From contig CM043949.1 in NCBI GenBank assembly GCA_014529385.2, forward strand, positions 112,222,477 to 112,286,476: a DNA stretch of 64,000 bases. The letters are read 5' to 3'. Shown here piece after piece: positions 11,121 to 22,857 of this stretch. The position numbers and the translations under genes were made by a program. The first letter of the stretch is position 1. Each line of letters opens with the position of its first letter. The notes beneath the pieces are model-generated. The model was not told where the DNA came from, ran no database searches, and saw only the letters and a list, made by a program, of their open reading frames with translations. This stretch comes from Adiantum capillus-veneris (lineage: Eukaryota; Streptophyta; Polypodiopsida; Polypodiales; Pteridaceae).

Positions 11121-11848
11121 CTCTGGTTGAGCTAGTAGAATTGCTTGTAGAAGAAAACACCCTCATCTGCAAGGATCTTGCTAGTTATTCCAGCATACTG
11201 TAGAACACCAATGTCAGCATGGATTACAAACATGAGACCTACAATACACTCAATTGGCTCCCATTCCTCATATGATGAAGGACAAACATCTTCAATTGCA
11301 ATAACCAATAGTAAGAGACCACTTAGTCTGACAACTCAATAGAATTTAGGAATACTTTAGAGAACTAGATCTACCTCATTTAATATAGTTCTACCTCTTC
11401 AAAAAGAAAAGAAATTAAGAGACTAGCAAGGTCTAAAAGGAAGAATACAGAAGGACGGCCAAGAAAGCACTTACAGTTGCATCATGTATGATAAACCAAT
11501 GAGACATCTCCACCATTTTCAATCACATCAGAGTGACTGTAGACATAATGAACCAAAACTTCCTTAATAGTTTTCTTGCCGACCTCCGCTTTGAAATCTA
11601 GCACTCGTGCTTTCCATGCTGAAAAAAATAGATTTGTTGTAGAGGATCTTTTTCTCCTTCTTGGTTGCATAAGAACCTTTGGATATTGTCTGATGTTGCC
11701 ATTGACTATCTATATTGATGGAGTTTGAGATGGTGATAGAGTATATGGTGCTACTTGGCCTCCTTGGCATAGTAATAGTGAGGCTATCTGGGGAGAGAGT
11801 ACAACAACCCCTCAACCTATTAGGGCGGGAAGAAGAAGAAGAATCCAT
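11121..11848 (-). pseudogene. Possible host-gene fragment with exon-like segments, identity unknown
   Basis: On the minus strand an ATG in good context (AGCCATGG, start at 11848) opens a Ser-rich 94-codon stretch. A pyrimidine tract ending TTTTTTTCAG at about 11621 precedes a second segment encoding KAEVGKKTIKEVLVHYVY. This reaches TGA just before a consensus donor GTAAGT near 11473. After an AT-rich gap, about 11121-11310 encodes PSSYEEWEPIECIVG and GITSKILADEGVFFYKQF, ending at TAG. The pattern fits exons and introns of a decayed cellular gene, with a TATA box 150 bp upstream of the ATG. I do not recognise the protein and the frames do not join cleanly. It could also be non-coding LTR sequence. 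Confidence 0.3.
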
Positions 11849-12000
11849 GGCTCTTTTTGAGTGTAAAAAGAAAGCTTGAACTTACTTGCAATGGAGGAAT
11901 TTTAGTTTAGAACGATTGTGTAATGGAGCAAGAGCTTTTGGTGGTGGGAGTATGACAGATTTTAGTAGCAATCTTTCAAAACCTTTATGATTATCAGACT

Positions 12001-12009
12001 CTATTTATA
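12001..12009 (-). promoter_or_regulatory. TATA box candidate
   Basis: Minus-strand TATAAATAG lies about 155 bp before the ATG at 11848. It may serve the gene-like fragment or be an LTR promoter. Confidence 0.35.
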
Positions 12010-12224
12010 GTGGGTTCACATATGGATTCCATAAGCCTCAAAAAACTTGGTCTTTTTTTTGTCTTTCTTTATTTATTTCAAAGATTGGTCTTTTTTTGTA
12101 TTTCTTGATTTATCTATTCTATTTTCTACATTACGTTGCCTCACTGCTCATTGGGCACACCTCCTTTTCTCTCTCTCCTCTCAATAAGGCTCTCTAAAAG
12201 ACCTCCAAAATATCCTAATGGTAG

Positions 12225-14080
12225 TCACTGATACCAGTGGAAAGGTATTGGTGTAGTTCTTATGCAAGATAACCATCCACTTTCATTTGAAAGTCGTAAA
12301 TTTAAACCGTCTAAATCTAGATTTAGTACTTATAACAAAGAATTGATTGTTCTAGTGCATGCTTTGAAAAGTTGGAAACACTATCTAATGGATGTTGGCT
12401 TAATCATTAAAATTGATCACCAAAGTATCAAGTACTTGTTATCTCAACCCCTAATAGATGATATACATATTAAGTAGACTGCTTTTATTCAAAGTTTTCA
12501 GCCCAACATTCAATACCAACCTGGTAAATAAAATGTTGTAGCTGACGCTTTGAGTCAAAGACCCTCTCTTAAAAATCTATCTATTATTATGGGAACTTCA
12601 TTTGATATTATGTTTGATACTTATGCACAAGATGATGACTTTAAAACCACTTGGTTGCATATGCTTGAAAATTTAGTGCACACCTTTCTTGAATACACTA
12701 TACAAGAAAATTTTATTTACTTCAAACAGAAATCATTTGTCACAAAACCATTTTGAGTTTTGCTCATTGAAGGGTTACATAAACCACTTTATACTGGACA
12801 CAAAAATTTTGCTACTACTTTTTAGAATTTATGTTGTAATTTTTATTGGCCTGTATGAAAAGTAATGTTAAACAATATGTTTCATTTTGTCTAATTTGCC
12901 AAAAGATAAAGCAGCAAAACACAGGTTAGAAATTAAGTTTGTTACACCCTCTCCCTATTCGTCGTAAAAGACCTTGGGATCACATTTCTATGGACTTTGT
13001 TAGTATTTTTCCACTCACTGCTCACAAACATGACCTGATTTGGATTGTTATTGATCATTTTTCTAATCAAGCATATTTCATTCCATGCAAGAAAACTCTC
13101 ACTACACATCAAGTTGCACTTCTCTTTTTAAAAGATGTTTTTCCTCATCATGGTTTTCCAAAATTCATCATATCTGCAAGAGATTCAAAATTTTGTAGTG
13201 CTTTTGGACTACAATTTTTGAAAATCTTGGCACTACACTTGATTTCACTTCCGCATTCCATCCTGAATCTAATGGTAAAACCAAAGTCACTAATTCTACT
13301 ATTATTGATTTATTAAAAGCTTATGTGTCTTCTCAACCCAAGAAGTGAGATGATTACTTACATATTTATAGTTTTCTTATAACAACACCACACACTCTGC
13401 TAGAGGTAAGTCTCCTTTTGAGATTGTGTATATTCATTCTCTTCCTACTCCTGCTTCAAGAGTTTCTAACATTGTGCCTACTGCTGATACTTTGACTGCT
13501 AATTTTCATGAAATTTATGAAAGTGTACACTCTGTTATTAAGCATTCACAAGATCTATACACAAAGCATGCTAACAAGAATTACAAAGCACATGCATTTA
13601 AAGAATGAGATTATCTTATGCTTTGAATTGAAAAGAGAAGAATAAAAAGTATTGATACAAATGTTTTTGTCAAGCTTGCTCCTCATTTTTATGGTCCATT
13701 CAAAATTTCTCCTATGATCAATGATGTTTCATTTCATTTGGAATTACCTTCACATTGGTACATTTACAATACATTTCATATTAGTTTATTACGACCCTTT
13801 TGAGGACCCCTACCTACACATCATATATATGAATAACCACCCACACTTATAGATCAAGAAGAGCAACTCATCCCTGACCAAATAGTTGATCATGAAACCA
13901 CCACTACACGCATTGACATGATTTATCATCATTATCTTTTGACTTGTAAAGGCCACCCTAGAGAAGATGCTAAATGGATGCCTAATTTTTTTTCCCAAAA
14001 CTTCCCAGCCCTTCTCCACACATTTCATCACTCACGGTCCAATTGATTCTCTATCAAGCAACTGAGGATAGTTGTTATCC
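12225..14080 (+). pseudogene. 5'-truncated Ty3-gypsy (chromovirus) pol: RNase H, integrase, chromodomain
   Basis: The plus strand begins inside RNase H (GIGVVLMQDNHPLSFESRKF, then YNKELIVLVHAL and IDHQSIKYLL). Next come ADALSQRPS and integrase blocks (RPWDHISMDFVSIF, then FSNQAYFIPCKKTLTTHQ at 12939-13316). An integrase C-terminal region follows, and then a chromodomain near 13855-14030 (HYLLTCKGHPREDAKWM). Protease and RT are absent, so the element is truncated near 12225. Several stops and frameshifts (for example TAG at 12475 and TGA near 12755) make it a pseudogene. It runs straight into a purine tract and a putative LTR. Confidence 0.8.
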
Positions 14081-14093
14081 CTAGAGGGAGGGA
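14081..14093 (+). other. Polypurine tract
   Basis: CTAGAGGGAGGGA directly before TGTTATAAG. This is where the 3' LTR of the truncated chromovirus should begin. Confidence 0.6.
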
Positions 14094-15495
14094 TGTTATA
14101 AGAGTGGTCACCCTCCTGTTGTATGTGGTTAACTACAATTGGGATAGTTGGAGCGTAATGGGTAATTATTATGATGTCTTTCTTTTTGTTACTAATGGTG
14201 AGTTTATGACTTGTAGACTAGAGTTCTAAGAGCTGAGGAGAAGGTGTCGGAAATATATAAATTCATCAGCCATTTTACATTTGCACAGTGTTTAGATATT
14301 TTAGCAATAAGCTATTATGGCTGCTTTGTAAATAGGATAGTGAGAAATCACCCTAAGAGGGTCACGTAATAAGTGATATGCTCAACTCATAACTAAAGTG
14401 GACTAAGTGTAAAAGAGGGCCTCCAATTTTTGGCACCAAAAAGTAATATCAAATATTAAATACCAAACTCCACAAGAGGTTTCCTGGAGTTTGGGGCTAC
14501 AATCTTTAGGTCTTTCTTGTGTAGATGCTCTCAATTTTCCCCTTCCTCTCTCTTATACTATGTTAATTTGTTATGTGTACTCCCTAATCAAGTCTACATC
14601 TCCTCTCTTACACTCTTTTATTATCAAGCTTATGTGTGTTTATATTAGCATAGTCTAGGTGTGTATGTCCTTGGAAATTGGGAGAGATGGTGAGAGGTTG
14701 ACAGGGAAGTGTGCAAGCAAGATTTGAATTGAAAGCAGCCATTCTCCCCATCTCCTTCCCAACATTGCATTCCGATATTAGAGTCTTGGAAAAATTGCTT
14801 TGGCTGCATCTTGATTATGTATACTCTATTAAGATGACTAGACTTATAGATGAGTGCATTAAAAAATGTGAATATTACTCTCTCAAATGAATTTCCACAT
14901 TAGGAAGGGAATGGGGTCTAAGGGGGCCTCTTTATTTTCCATGGGATTAAAAAGGAGATTATGGAAGGGGCAAATGGGTGGATGCCATGTGGACTAAAAT
15001 GGTGGGTATGACAGGGCCTAAAAGTAAGTGATCAAACTTGTACTCTTTTATAAAATACAAAGAGAAAATCTCTTATAAATTCAAAAAAATGAACTTTTCT
15101 CTAAATAGTTGAGTAAAAACCAATCCTTTCTCTCTCTAGTGGCTATCAGTTTCTCCCCCCCTCTCTTCTAAAAAGGGGTCCCTCCAAAAACGTGTTGATC
15201 ATTCCCTCCCTCTCTCTCTACTATACCATCTCTCACTTCTCTTCACTTCACCTTGCAAGAGTTTCTTCTCTTTCCTTCCTTTCAGTTTTCCCTCCCAAAA
15301 TCTCTGCAGTAGAAGTTTGAACCTTCTTTCCCTCCTCAAGCTTACTGCATTCTCCTCAAGTTTGTTGGGTTCTCCTGAAGCTGAAGTTCTCCATTTCTCC
15401 ATGAGCCTCACTAAACACCTCTACCTAAAGCTGAAGATCTACAGCATATCCTTTGTGGGACGCGTATCTAACCTCACTCCTATCTTATTGCAGAT
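14094..15495 (+). repeat. Putative 3' LTR of the truncated chromovirus (right end uncertain)
   Basis: The left edge TGTTATAAG is set by the purine tract. The right edge is a guess at ...TTATTGCA, because no partner LTR lies in the window. The segment includes a CT-rich leader-like part (15120-15310). Small open frames in it show no protein similarity I can name. Confidence 0.4.
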
Positions 15496-18060
15496 TTAGC
15501 GAGAACCACGATTAAATTGTCAATCCATGGGATGAAGCTGACTTGACTAGTGCATAGAGGCCACAAGAGGTTATCAATATCTCAAAAAACAACAAACAAC
15601 TCGCAGATAACTCAAGCTACACTCAAGTGATTGAAATCACCAAAAGCCAATCGCTCATCGACAAACAAATCACAACCGTTACAGCATCAAATGACATCCA
15701 AACGTAACGAAACTTCTAGGACATGTTTATAAGACATGTTGGAAGAAATATCCAAGAATGAATAAAACAATCATGCAAAGTGATTTTTTGCTTCTAAAAG
15801 ATAGGTCAATCATAGTCAAAAACTAGACAACATAAAGCAAAAAAATACTCAAACTATTGTGAAGATTAAACCACTTGAAATTTCAGTTTTATGCATGAAA
15901 CACAAGCAATCAATTATGACCCTATGCTAATGCAAGTTCATAAACGTACTAGCCTAAAACTATGTGAACAATCTTAATAAATCATTCAAGTCTATCATGT
16001 CTACGGGCTATAAAAAAACTCATAATCTATTAGTACATTGTCAAAGTTTTCTGAAGCTCATGGAAGTTTTGATTTAGTCATTCATTGAAAAATTAAAGCA
16101 CAATCACAAGGCTACCACCCCAAGGCAAGTCTAGGTGCGACTCTCAGCTCCTTGAACCCTCAAGAAGGTGTTCCAAAAGCCTACTAGCTTACCAAGGCGA
16201 CGGCTAACCCCTATCAACCTAGGGCATCGGTTTAGGGCCTTGACCAGGCAAGCCAAGGTGATTCCCCTCGCCTACCAAGTGCCAATAAGGAGCTAGGCCT
16301 CACACAGACACAACATAGCATAGAATTTTTATTTTCATGTGCCTTAGTAGCATTTTTGCTACTTTTTTGGACACTTCTTTGCTTCATGGTTCATTTTTTT
16401 GCACATTTTTTATCCTTCCTTTATGAGATACTAGAGGCAATTGGACTAAAAAATACTAAAGCCTAATCATAGCCCTAAGTCATGACAAAAATGAATGGAA
16501 TATTAAGACTTATCACTATGAATCTAGGACTAGCAAGAAATGAACCTACATTAACCTAAGGTCAAGGCCAATTACCTATGATTAACATACATAAAACCTA
16601 ATTTTTTGATGAGTTTAATTTTCACAAAACAAAGTGTTGAAACTTTAAACTGCCTCGTCTTTCTAACATGAAAAAACCATAGCTTAGAAGCAAAATTTCA
16701 CTTAAGCCAGGCAAGAGAATGAAGAGATGAGAAAGAGCAAAATCATGGAAGGATTACACCTATTCATGCTCTTTGAGCATCCTTGAGCAAGCATCCTTTG
16801 TGTAGAGAAGTCTCTTGATCCTTTTTATTTGCAAAAAGAAGCCTTTTGAAGCTAAGTGTAAACACAAGTGACAAAAGCCAATTATTGAAAAGCCACACAA
16901 AAACATTAATGAAAACCTAAAGCTAGGGTCTTGCATACCCGAATTTGCCAAAGGGACAAAACCCCAAGGAAAAAATGCCTTTGGTTATGCACATGATGCT
17001 CTAATGTAGCAAATCTATGCATACATATCAACCATGAGAGATAAAATAAGCTTCTACATAAGCAAATAGTGCAATTTCAACCATCTCTCATGCATGTTTC
17101 AAAGTTGGTTATTTTCTAGCTCAATGAAATATGGAGCTAAACAAGCCAAGAGCTGAAAATAATGCAACTTTTGAATGAAGTGAAGTGGCTCTCAATAGCC
17201 AAATTTTACAATTTAATCTTTTCAAAAAGCTGGCTAACAACTAGCTCAATAATTTTTACAATTTTAGAGCACACTCTATGAGTTAGAGATGACTGCAACT
17301 TGATGAAATGAAAGTGAGTGGCTCTCGATAGCCAAATTTGTACTTTAAAAGCTCAAAAAGTTGGCTAAACACTAGCTCAAATGAAAAAAATGCATTTCTA
17401 GACCAAGCTATGAGCTAGCATTACAATTTTAATCCACACATTTGGAATGGCTCTAATTAGCCAAATTTTGCAATATTGCAATGATGACCCCTTCTTGGAT
17501 CATTTGGAATCACACACCTGCCCACATCCCTTCAAACAACTCAAATCATTAGTGCTTCGCAATCATTTGAACATCCAATACAAGCACTAAAAGCATGCAC
17601 AACCAATCACAAGCCCAAAATTTTTAATGCTCACTCTTGGCCATTATAACAAGCTCAATTTTAATGCTTTCAAATGATTTTTCATTTAAGTCGAGCACTA
17701 AAATGTATTAAGCAATGCCAAGCTCAAGCATAAAGCACCACCCATCATCCATCAATGCAACTCTCATGTCTACGTGCATATCACAAGGAATTTTTCCATT
17801 TAGCATAATACTCAGACCACGGCAATGAAGCTCACTTGTGCAATAAAAAAGTCAATTAAGCCAAATGTTAAAACCATACTCAATCATAGCATACCATGCT
17901 ACAACTCATCATCCAATTTTATCGTCGTGATCATATGCATATGACAATGAGTTTTTTCATGTAGTGTGGAGAGAATATTTCTATCAATCCAAGCATTTAA
18001 AATTCAAGAACAAACACAATTCTCATAATGTCCATGCACAAAATCTCAATGGCTATGGCA
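15496..18060. other. AT-rich stretch without recognisable genes; degenerate ~130-bp tandem repeat at 17120-17480
   Basis: No coding signal seen. A repeated block (TGGCTCT..ATAGCCAAATTT, followed by a GTTGGCTA...TAGCTCAA-type block) recurs at about 17185, 17318 and 17447, a spacing of 133 and 129 bp. Confidence 0.5.
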
Positions 18061-18069
18061 TACATAGGA

Positions 18070-18091
18070 AGAGAGAGAGAGAGAGAGAGAG
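18070..18091. repeat. (GA)11 microsatellite
   Basis: A pure GA run between AT-rich flanks. Confidence 0.9.
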
Positions 18092-18364
18092 TTTCTAGTG
18101 AAGCGACATTTTTACTCTTTTAGGTTAATCAAAAGTCGGTATTGTATGCTTGGCCAAGATGACTTCGAAAGATTAATCATTTTTTCAAGACAAGCACTAA
18201 AATGATCAAGATCCTCATATATCCTAACAAGTCTATGCATTCCTCGTCGACATACGCAATTCATTACAAAGAAATGTTCATGCTCCTCAAGTACTCATGT
18301 AGTCAATGAAAAGCATTCAACCGCTACCACTCTCCTCTTGTCAATAATGAGCCCAAGGCCATAA

Positions 18365-18517
18365 AATTATGAACTTCTGAGGTGGGAACGTCCTGATAAT
18401 GTCAAATTGGATGATGTGAAAGTTGTAGTTGAAGATGGTGTGCCAACCGTCACTATCCCTAAAAGACACCAAGTGAAATCCGTCGCCAGAAATGTGCCTG
18501 TTATAAGCAAGCTTTAA
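18365..18517 (+). pseudogene. Small heat-shock protein (HSP20) C-terminal fragment
   Basis: An open stretch ending at TAA 18515-18517 encodes WERPDNVKLDDVKVVVEDGV, then PTVTIPK and a short basic tail. This matches the end of the alpha-crystallin domain of plant small heat-shock proteins, where the known pattern is R..LP.N.K.D.VKA..ENGVLTVTVPK. In the intact family this strand pair helps dimerise the chaperone, which holds unfolded proteins under heat stress. Only about 47 codons remain: an in-frame TAA lies just upstream (18362-18364), and no N-terminal arm or promoter is visible. It is probably a captured or decayed gene fragment among repeats. A distant exon cannot be excluded. Confidence 0.5.
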
Positions 18518-20498
18518 CAAACCTTGCTACTTATTTAATGTGCTACTTGCTGTTGTTGCTTGCTTCATCAAAAGAAATGTAAAAAGGAAATGGTATAGTG
18601 GCTGTCAATTTGCGTCTTTCTTTGTTAGAAAAAGATGGAAAATGCAACGTGCTAGTCGAGGATATGCCTCCAAAATTTTTTAAGGGTGTGTTGGCGCTGC
18701 TCATGCACATATGTCCGCACCCAACAATTTCCAAGGAGAGGAATATCAACATGCCATTGTAATGGTTCCAAGTGTTCTAGCCAATCAAAGGAAACACTCT
18801 ACCCAAACCTTGTTCAAAGGGTTTTGTCGATCAAAAATTTGTGGTTGATTTACCATTAAACATAGTTGCAATCTTGAATTAATTTTTTGTTGTTGTGCTT
18901 GAAGTCACCTAAGATATCATGTTTGGTTTTTTTTTTTGTATATGTGCCTTGCCCTATATCGCTCGTTTTAGGGATTGCTCGGAAAATCTCGCTCGAGCTT
19001 AGAGATTCCTCGGAGAATTTGTGGGTTTTGAGTCAGAGGATTTATTTTCTTAGTGCACAACAAAGGGGTTTTCAAGAGGAGCGACACACATCTCCCATTT
19101 TGTTTCCTGGGGGGGGGGGGCGGGGGTGGCAGAGCCTTTCCCTTTCATAAGTGGCACGGAATCCCTTGCCAGTTCCTTTACCCTTTTGGTCATCTTCAGA
19201 CCTAGAATTTGCACCACCAACATAGTTGTCACTTTCATAAACTTAGGTGTCAAAGTAAGAAAAGCAAACACATTTTCATTGTGTGGGCACTCATGGATTT
19301 TCATTGTGGAGTTTTGCTTCTCCAGAGTCTTCTCCTGTAGCTAAAGATTTGAAATTCACGTAATCACTCAAAATGACCTTCTACGTCCTCTTGTTGACAT
19401 ATTAATAATAGTTTGAGTTCTCGCTAGGCTGCATCCTCCGATCGTGGTGGGCGATCCACCAACAACCATTCAACAAACCCCCCATCATTGTGGTAATTTG
19501 ACATATATCCAAAACTAACTCATTTGAACCCCAAATTAGACACCATAAAACACATCTTATATCTTGTCTGAGAAAACCCTTGGCAAGCTAAACTTTTTTA
19601 TCTAGTACCTATCCCAAAGCTATTCCAAAAATAGTAGAGCCGATCTCCGAGAAATATTGTTCTGCCCATATGTTTCCCATCAAGACTCTAACAAGCCATA
19701 AAAACAAACATGAAGAGAACTTTGAGTACTACACGTTCAACACATAAATGGGAAATTCATCAACTTCCAAGCATCTTGGATTACACAATTAAAATACACA
19801 CTTACCAGTTCAAAAAAATCATGTCCAACATATACTTCCATTGTACTTTAAACTATCTTGACCTACTTCCTTTAATCCCATTGTGGAAGTGAAGCGATAG
19901 AGCACCTTGATGACCCCACATAATCAAAGTACAGATTATACTGTCCGTTATATTTATGATGCCATTCTTTATAAAAATAATTTCCATAAAAATATTTTTA
20001 ATCCCGTTTCTCCATTGTAGTCTGTTTTGCACTTAAAAAGTAGCTAAAAGAAAATATTGGGTTTAGAAATAAGCATGAAAAAAAAAACACAAAAAAGAGA
20101 GAAATTTTCTAAAATTGAAACATGGATTCACCTGGTCTACCTAAAGTAGGAAAAAAACTTGCTTTTTACCAAAAGCATTGAAAAGCACTAAAAAAAGAGG
20201 TTTTTATAAAGTTGAACCTTAGATTCCCTAGGCCTAGTAGATTAAAGATCAATACCTACTTTTCATAAAAAATCACAAAAAGCAAGAAAAAAATTTCAAA
20301 AGTAAACCGAGTGTTTGTTTCACCTAATAGAACATGAAAATGACTTTGCTTTCTACTTCATAACCTCACAGAAATGCTTTACAAGCATTCTATACCAAAA
20401 ATAAGGTAATATACATTTAGAACCCAATTTTCTTGTTTTTAAAAGAGACCTGGGAGCTTACATCCTCTCACACTTAAAAGATTCAAGGTTTCCCAACC
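18518..20498. other. No recognisable gene
   Basis: AT-rich sequence with a G run (19109-19120) and short unconvincing open frames on both strands. I see no domain or repeat I can name. Confidence 0.4.
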
Positions 20499-20800
20499 TC
20501 AACATAAATATAAGATAATTAAGTGCCTTTTCTTCTTTATTGGTGATTTGCTTCTTGATTTTCCTCTTTCTACAAATTCCTTTGTTGACTTAGATCTACC
20601 AAGAACATTAAGAGCCGTAAAATATTTCCCACTGTCATTGTTCTTCCTATTTATCTCCTCAGTCAGCAAAGAACTAACAACCTTCTCCATGGTGAGTTCA
20701 TTCACTGTACCACCATTACTAATTGTCGTATGTCAAGTAGCCCAAGTTTTTGGAAAAGTGGACTTCCATGGATCTTGCGTGCACTCCAAGTCCAAAAATT
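20499..20800 (-). pseudogene. Ty1-copia gag fragment
   Basis: The minus strand encodes NELTMEKVVSSLLTEEINRK, then ALNVLGRSKSTKEF and a Lys/Arg/Ser-rich segment. This is the typical end of a copia gag before its zinc knuckle, where the family pattern is LTLEEVVGALLSEEIRRK...RGRSKER. A few upstream codons to about 20800 extend the match with a stop. It is a different family from the two full copia elements here, and no LTR was seen nearby. Confidence 0.6.
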
Positions 20801-21860
20801 AGCGTCTTTTACCAATTTTGGCAATTGATTAGCTTCTAGCTATCCAAATGATTTCAAAAATGAATCACAAGTTAATTAAGGCATAAGGATGCTATGTAAG
20901 TTGAAAAAAGTGCATTTTGATGCTCATTTTATGATGTGAGACATCATGCGCGTATGATTTCTATGTGATTTTAATGAGGTAAGATTTGGCATATGCATAG
21001 CTCATAGCATGTACATCACACATACATGCCTTGAAGGAGATTTTAACATGTAATTAGCAAGATTTTGTCTTAGAATCTAATCTCAAACTCTAGAATGGCT
21101 ATATTCTGGGTATATCCAGTTCAATTGGCTTGAAGCTTGTGGCATGGACATGAGCATATGGTAAGAGCATTGGATAGGTCAAAACCTCCTGAAATCGCCA
21201 ATTTGACACTTTGAGACATCATACACATATGATGTCTTTTGTCTATAAATGGCTTGAAACTCATATGATAGGATGTCCATAGCATGTGTATAGTGCTTAT
21301 AGCTTCAAAATTGAAATTGAGCTTGAAAATGGATGTCAAAAGTAAAGAATGGGATTTGTAGGCTTAGATTTCCATTATATGGGTGAAAATAGGTCAAATG
21401 ATATCCAAATATCATGAAACTTTGTTGACAAGCTCATAAAGATGTAATAAAACTGCTAGGGTTGTCAAAAGCAGTGCGGCATGTCAAATTAAAGGGGTCT
21501 AGACATGTCTAAGTTGGCCTTTTTGCCTCAAACTTGATGTATAGCTTGCTCGTGATGCGTGCATTACTCCAATGTGTTCATATTTGAATTTGGACAAGTG
21601 CTCATGTGCCCAAAGCCATAGAAGGTGTTTGTGGCACTTGAATTTGAAAGATGAAGTGTATAATGGCCAAAACATGCCCAAACTTGGTGTAGAGGCTATA
21701 TATGACATGAGAATAAATTTTGGATAATCAAAATGCTGACAGAACCTCCATTTGGTAGACCTAGACATCATACACATATGATGTCTATTCCTAGAAAATT
21801 GAAATGTGAACATTTTGTTGAGTACAAAATTTGAGCACTAGCATAGATCTTTCCAATGCA
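20800..21860. repeat. Tandem array of ~275-bp units with a palindromic core
   Basis: Arms AGACATCATA and TATGATGTCT around a 4-base centre occur at 21214-21237 and 21763-21786. A diverged copy lies at 20939-20962 and a collapsed one (AGACATGTCT) at 21501-21510. The spacings of 275, 287 and 262 bp and similar flanking text indicate a four-unit degenerate tandem repeat. No coding signal. Confidence 0.6.
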
Positions 21861-21949
21861 TTGAAACCTAAATTTCAATTTCAATTTGATATTTGGTTGA
21901 CAAAGAACTAGAGCTGAAAGAATATCAAATTTTGTACTCAACAAAATGT
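21810..21949. repeat. Perfect 25-bp inverted repeat (90-bp loop)
   Basis: Positions 21810-21834 are the exact reverse complement of 21925-21949 (core GTTGAGTACAAAATTT). Transcribed, it would form a strong hairpin. It lies at the right edge of the 275-bp array. Confidence 0.85.
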
Positions 21950-22857
21950 GTTTATACTTAATAGCAAGAGCATAGAGATAGACTACAATAAAGGTACAAG
22001 AAAAAAGTTACATGATGTGGACACTACGAACAATGATGCATGTGTATAAGTGTTGGATCCTGATGGTGATATTGAAGACAGTGAAGATATACCATCTATG
22101 TCCATTATCCAATGGATGCAAAATAAAGAAGGAGATGTTGGACTCAAGAAGCTGTTAAAGATGTGAAAAAATCCTTTGCAAGTGAATGAGCTTCTTCAAA
22201 TATACAGTTATTGTTTGTATTTTGCTTGAAACTTTTGGGAAAAAGAAAATAATGGAAGGGTTGGAGCAAAAACTTGATAGTCATCTTTGGACACGACCAT
22301 CTCAATCGAGCATGACAATCCCTTGTATAGTCAAGCTGAGTTATTGTCTTGAGAACCTTTAATGTCATTGATTGACTTGTCCATTTTACATGAACAAGAT
22401 GAAATTAAACAAAACCTATTTCCATGGGCATTTGGATAGGCAGGTGGGCAAAGGATATCATGGCAGTGAAGGAAAATAAAAAATATCATCCTTGACATGA
22501 TGCGTCCATGTAGTCCCTAACATCACTGGTCCATGTGTTTGGTCTTTAGTCCATTCCGTTGCTCAATAGAACCCTGATGGCTTAATCATCTTCAAGTAGG
22601 ATTCATATTTGACGTTAATGATGCTCATCATTGGTCCAAAAATCTTGCTGTCATATGTGAAAAAAAAAAAGTAAAAGCCTCTTCAAAGGCTTGCATGTGA
22701 AAGCTAGGTAAGAACATCAACCGCTCGTAGAAGTGGTGTAGCACTTGTGGAAAGTTACCTATATGGCTAAGGGATCCAAAAGTGTGAGTTTCAAGGAAGA
22801 AAACGAAATTGGAGCGGACGATTGCAGCGTGAAGCAAACTTGAAACTTTTGCACCTG
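21950..22857. other. No recognisable gene
   Basis: A short coding-like segment at about 22050-22165 (plus strand, LDPDGDIEDSEDIPSM, interrupted) has no family I can name. The rest shows nothing. Confidence 0.3.

Larger units (their letters stand above)
9901..12200 (-). repeat. Putative 5' LTR (inner edge at 9901, outer edge not found) and adjacent unassigned sequence
   Basis: From the primer site the LTR should begin at 9901 (minus-strand end ...CAAACA). A fourth GATC-type palindrome (10234-10245) lies inside. No second LTR copy is in the window, so the outer edge cannot be placed. The stretch 10020-11100 shows no coding signal I trust. The part from 11121 to 12010 has gene-like features, listed separately. 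The boundary near 12200 is set only by the start of the next element. Confidence 0.35.

Noticed and set aside
20800-21860. CRISPR-like array
   Set aside because: Units are ~275 bp and degenerate, with no short exact repeats or spacers, and the DNA is plant nuclear.
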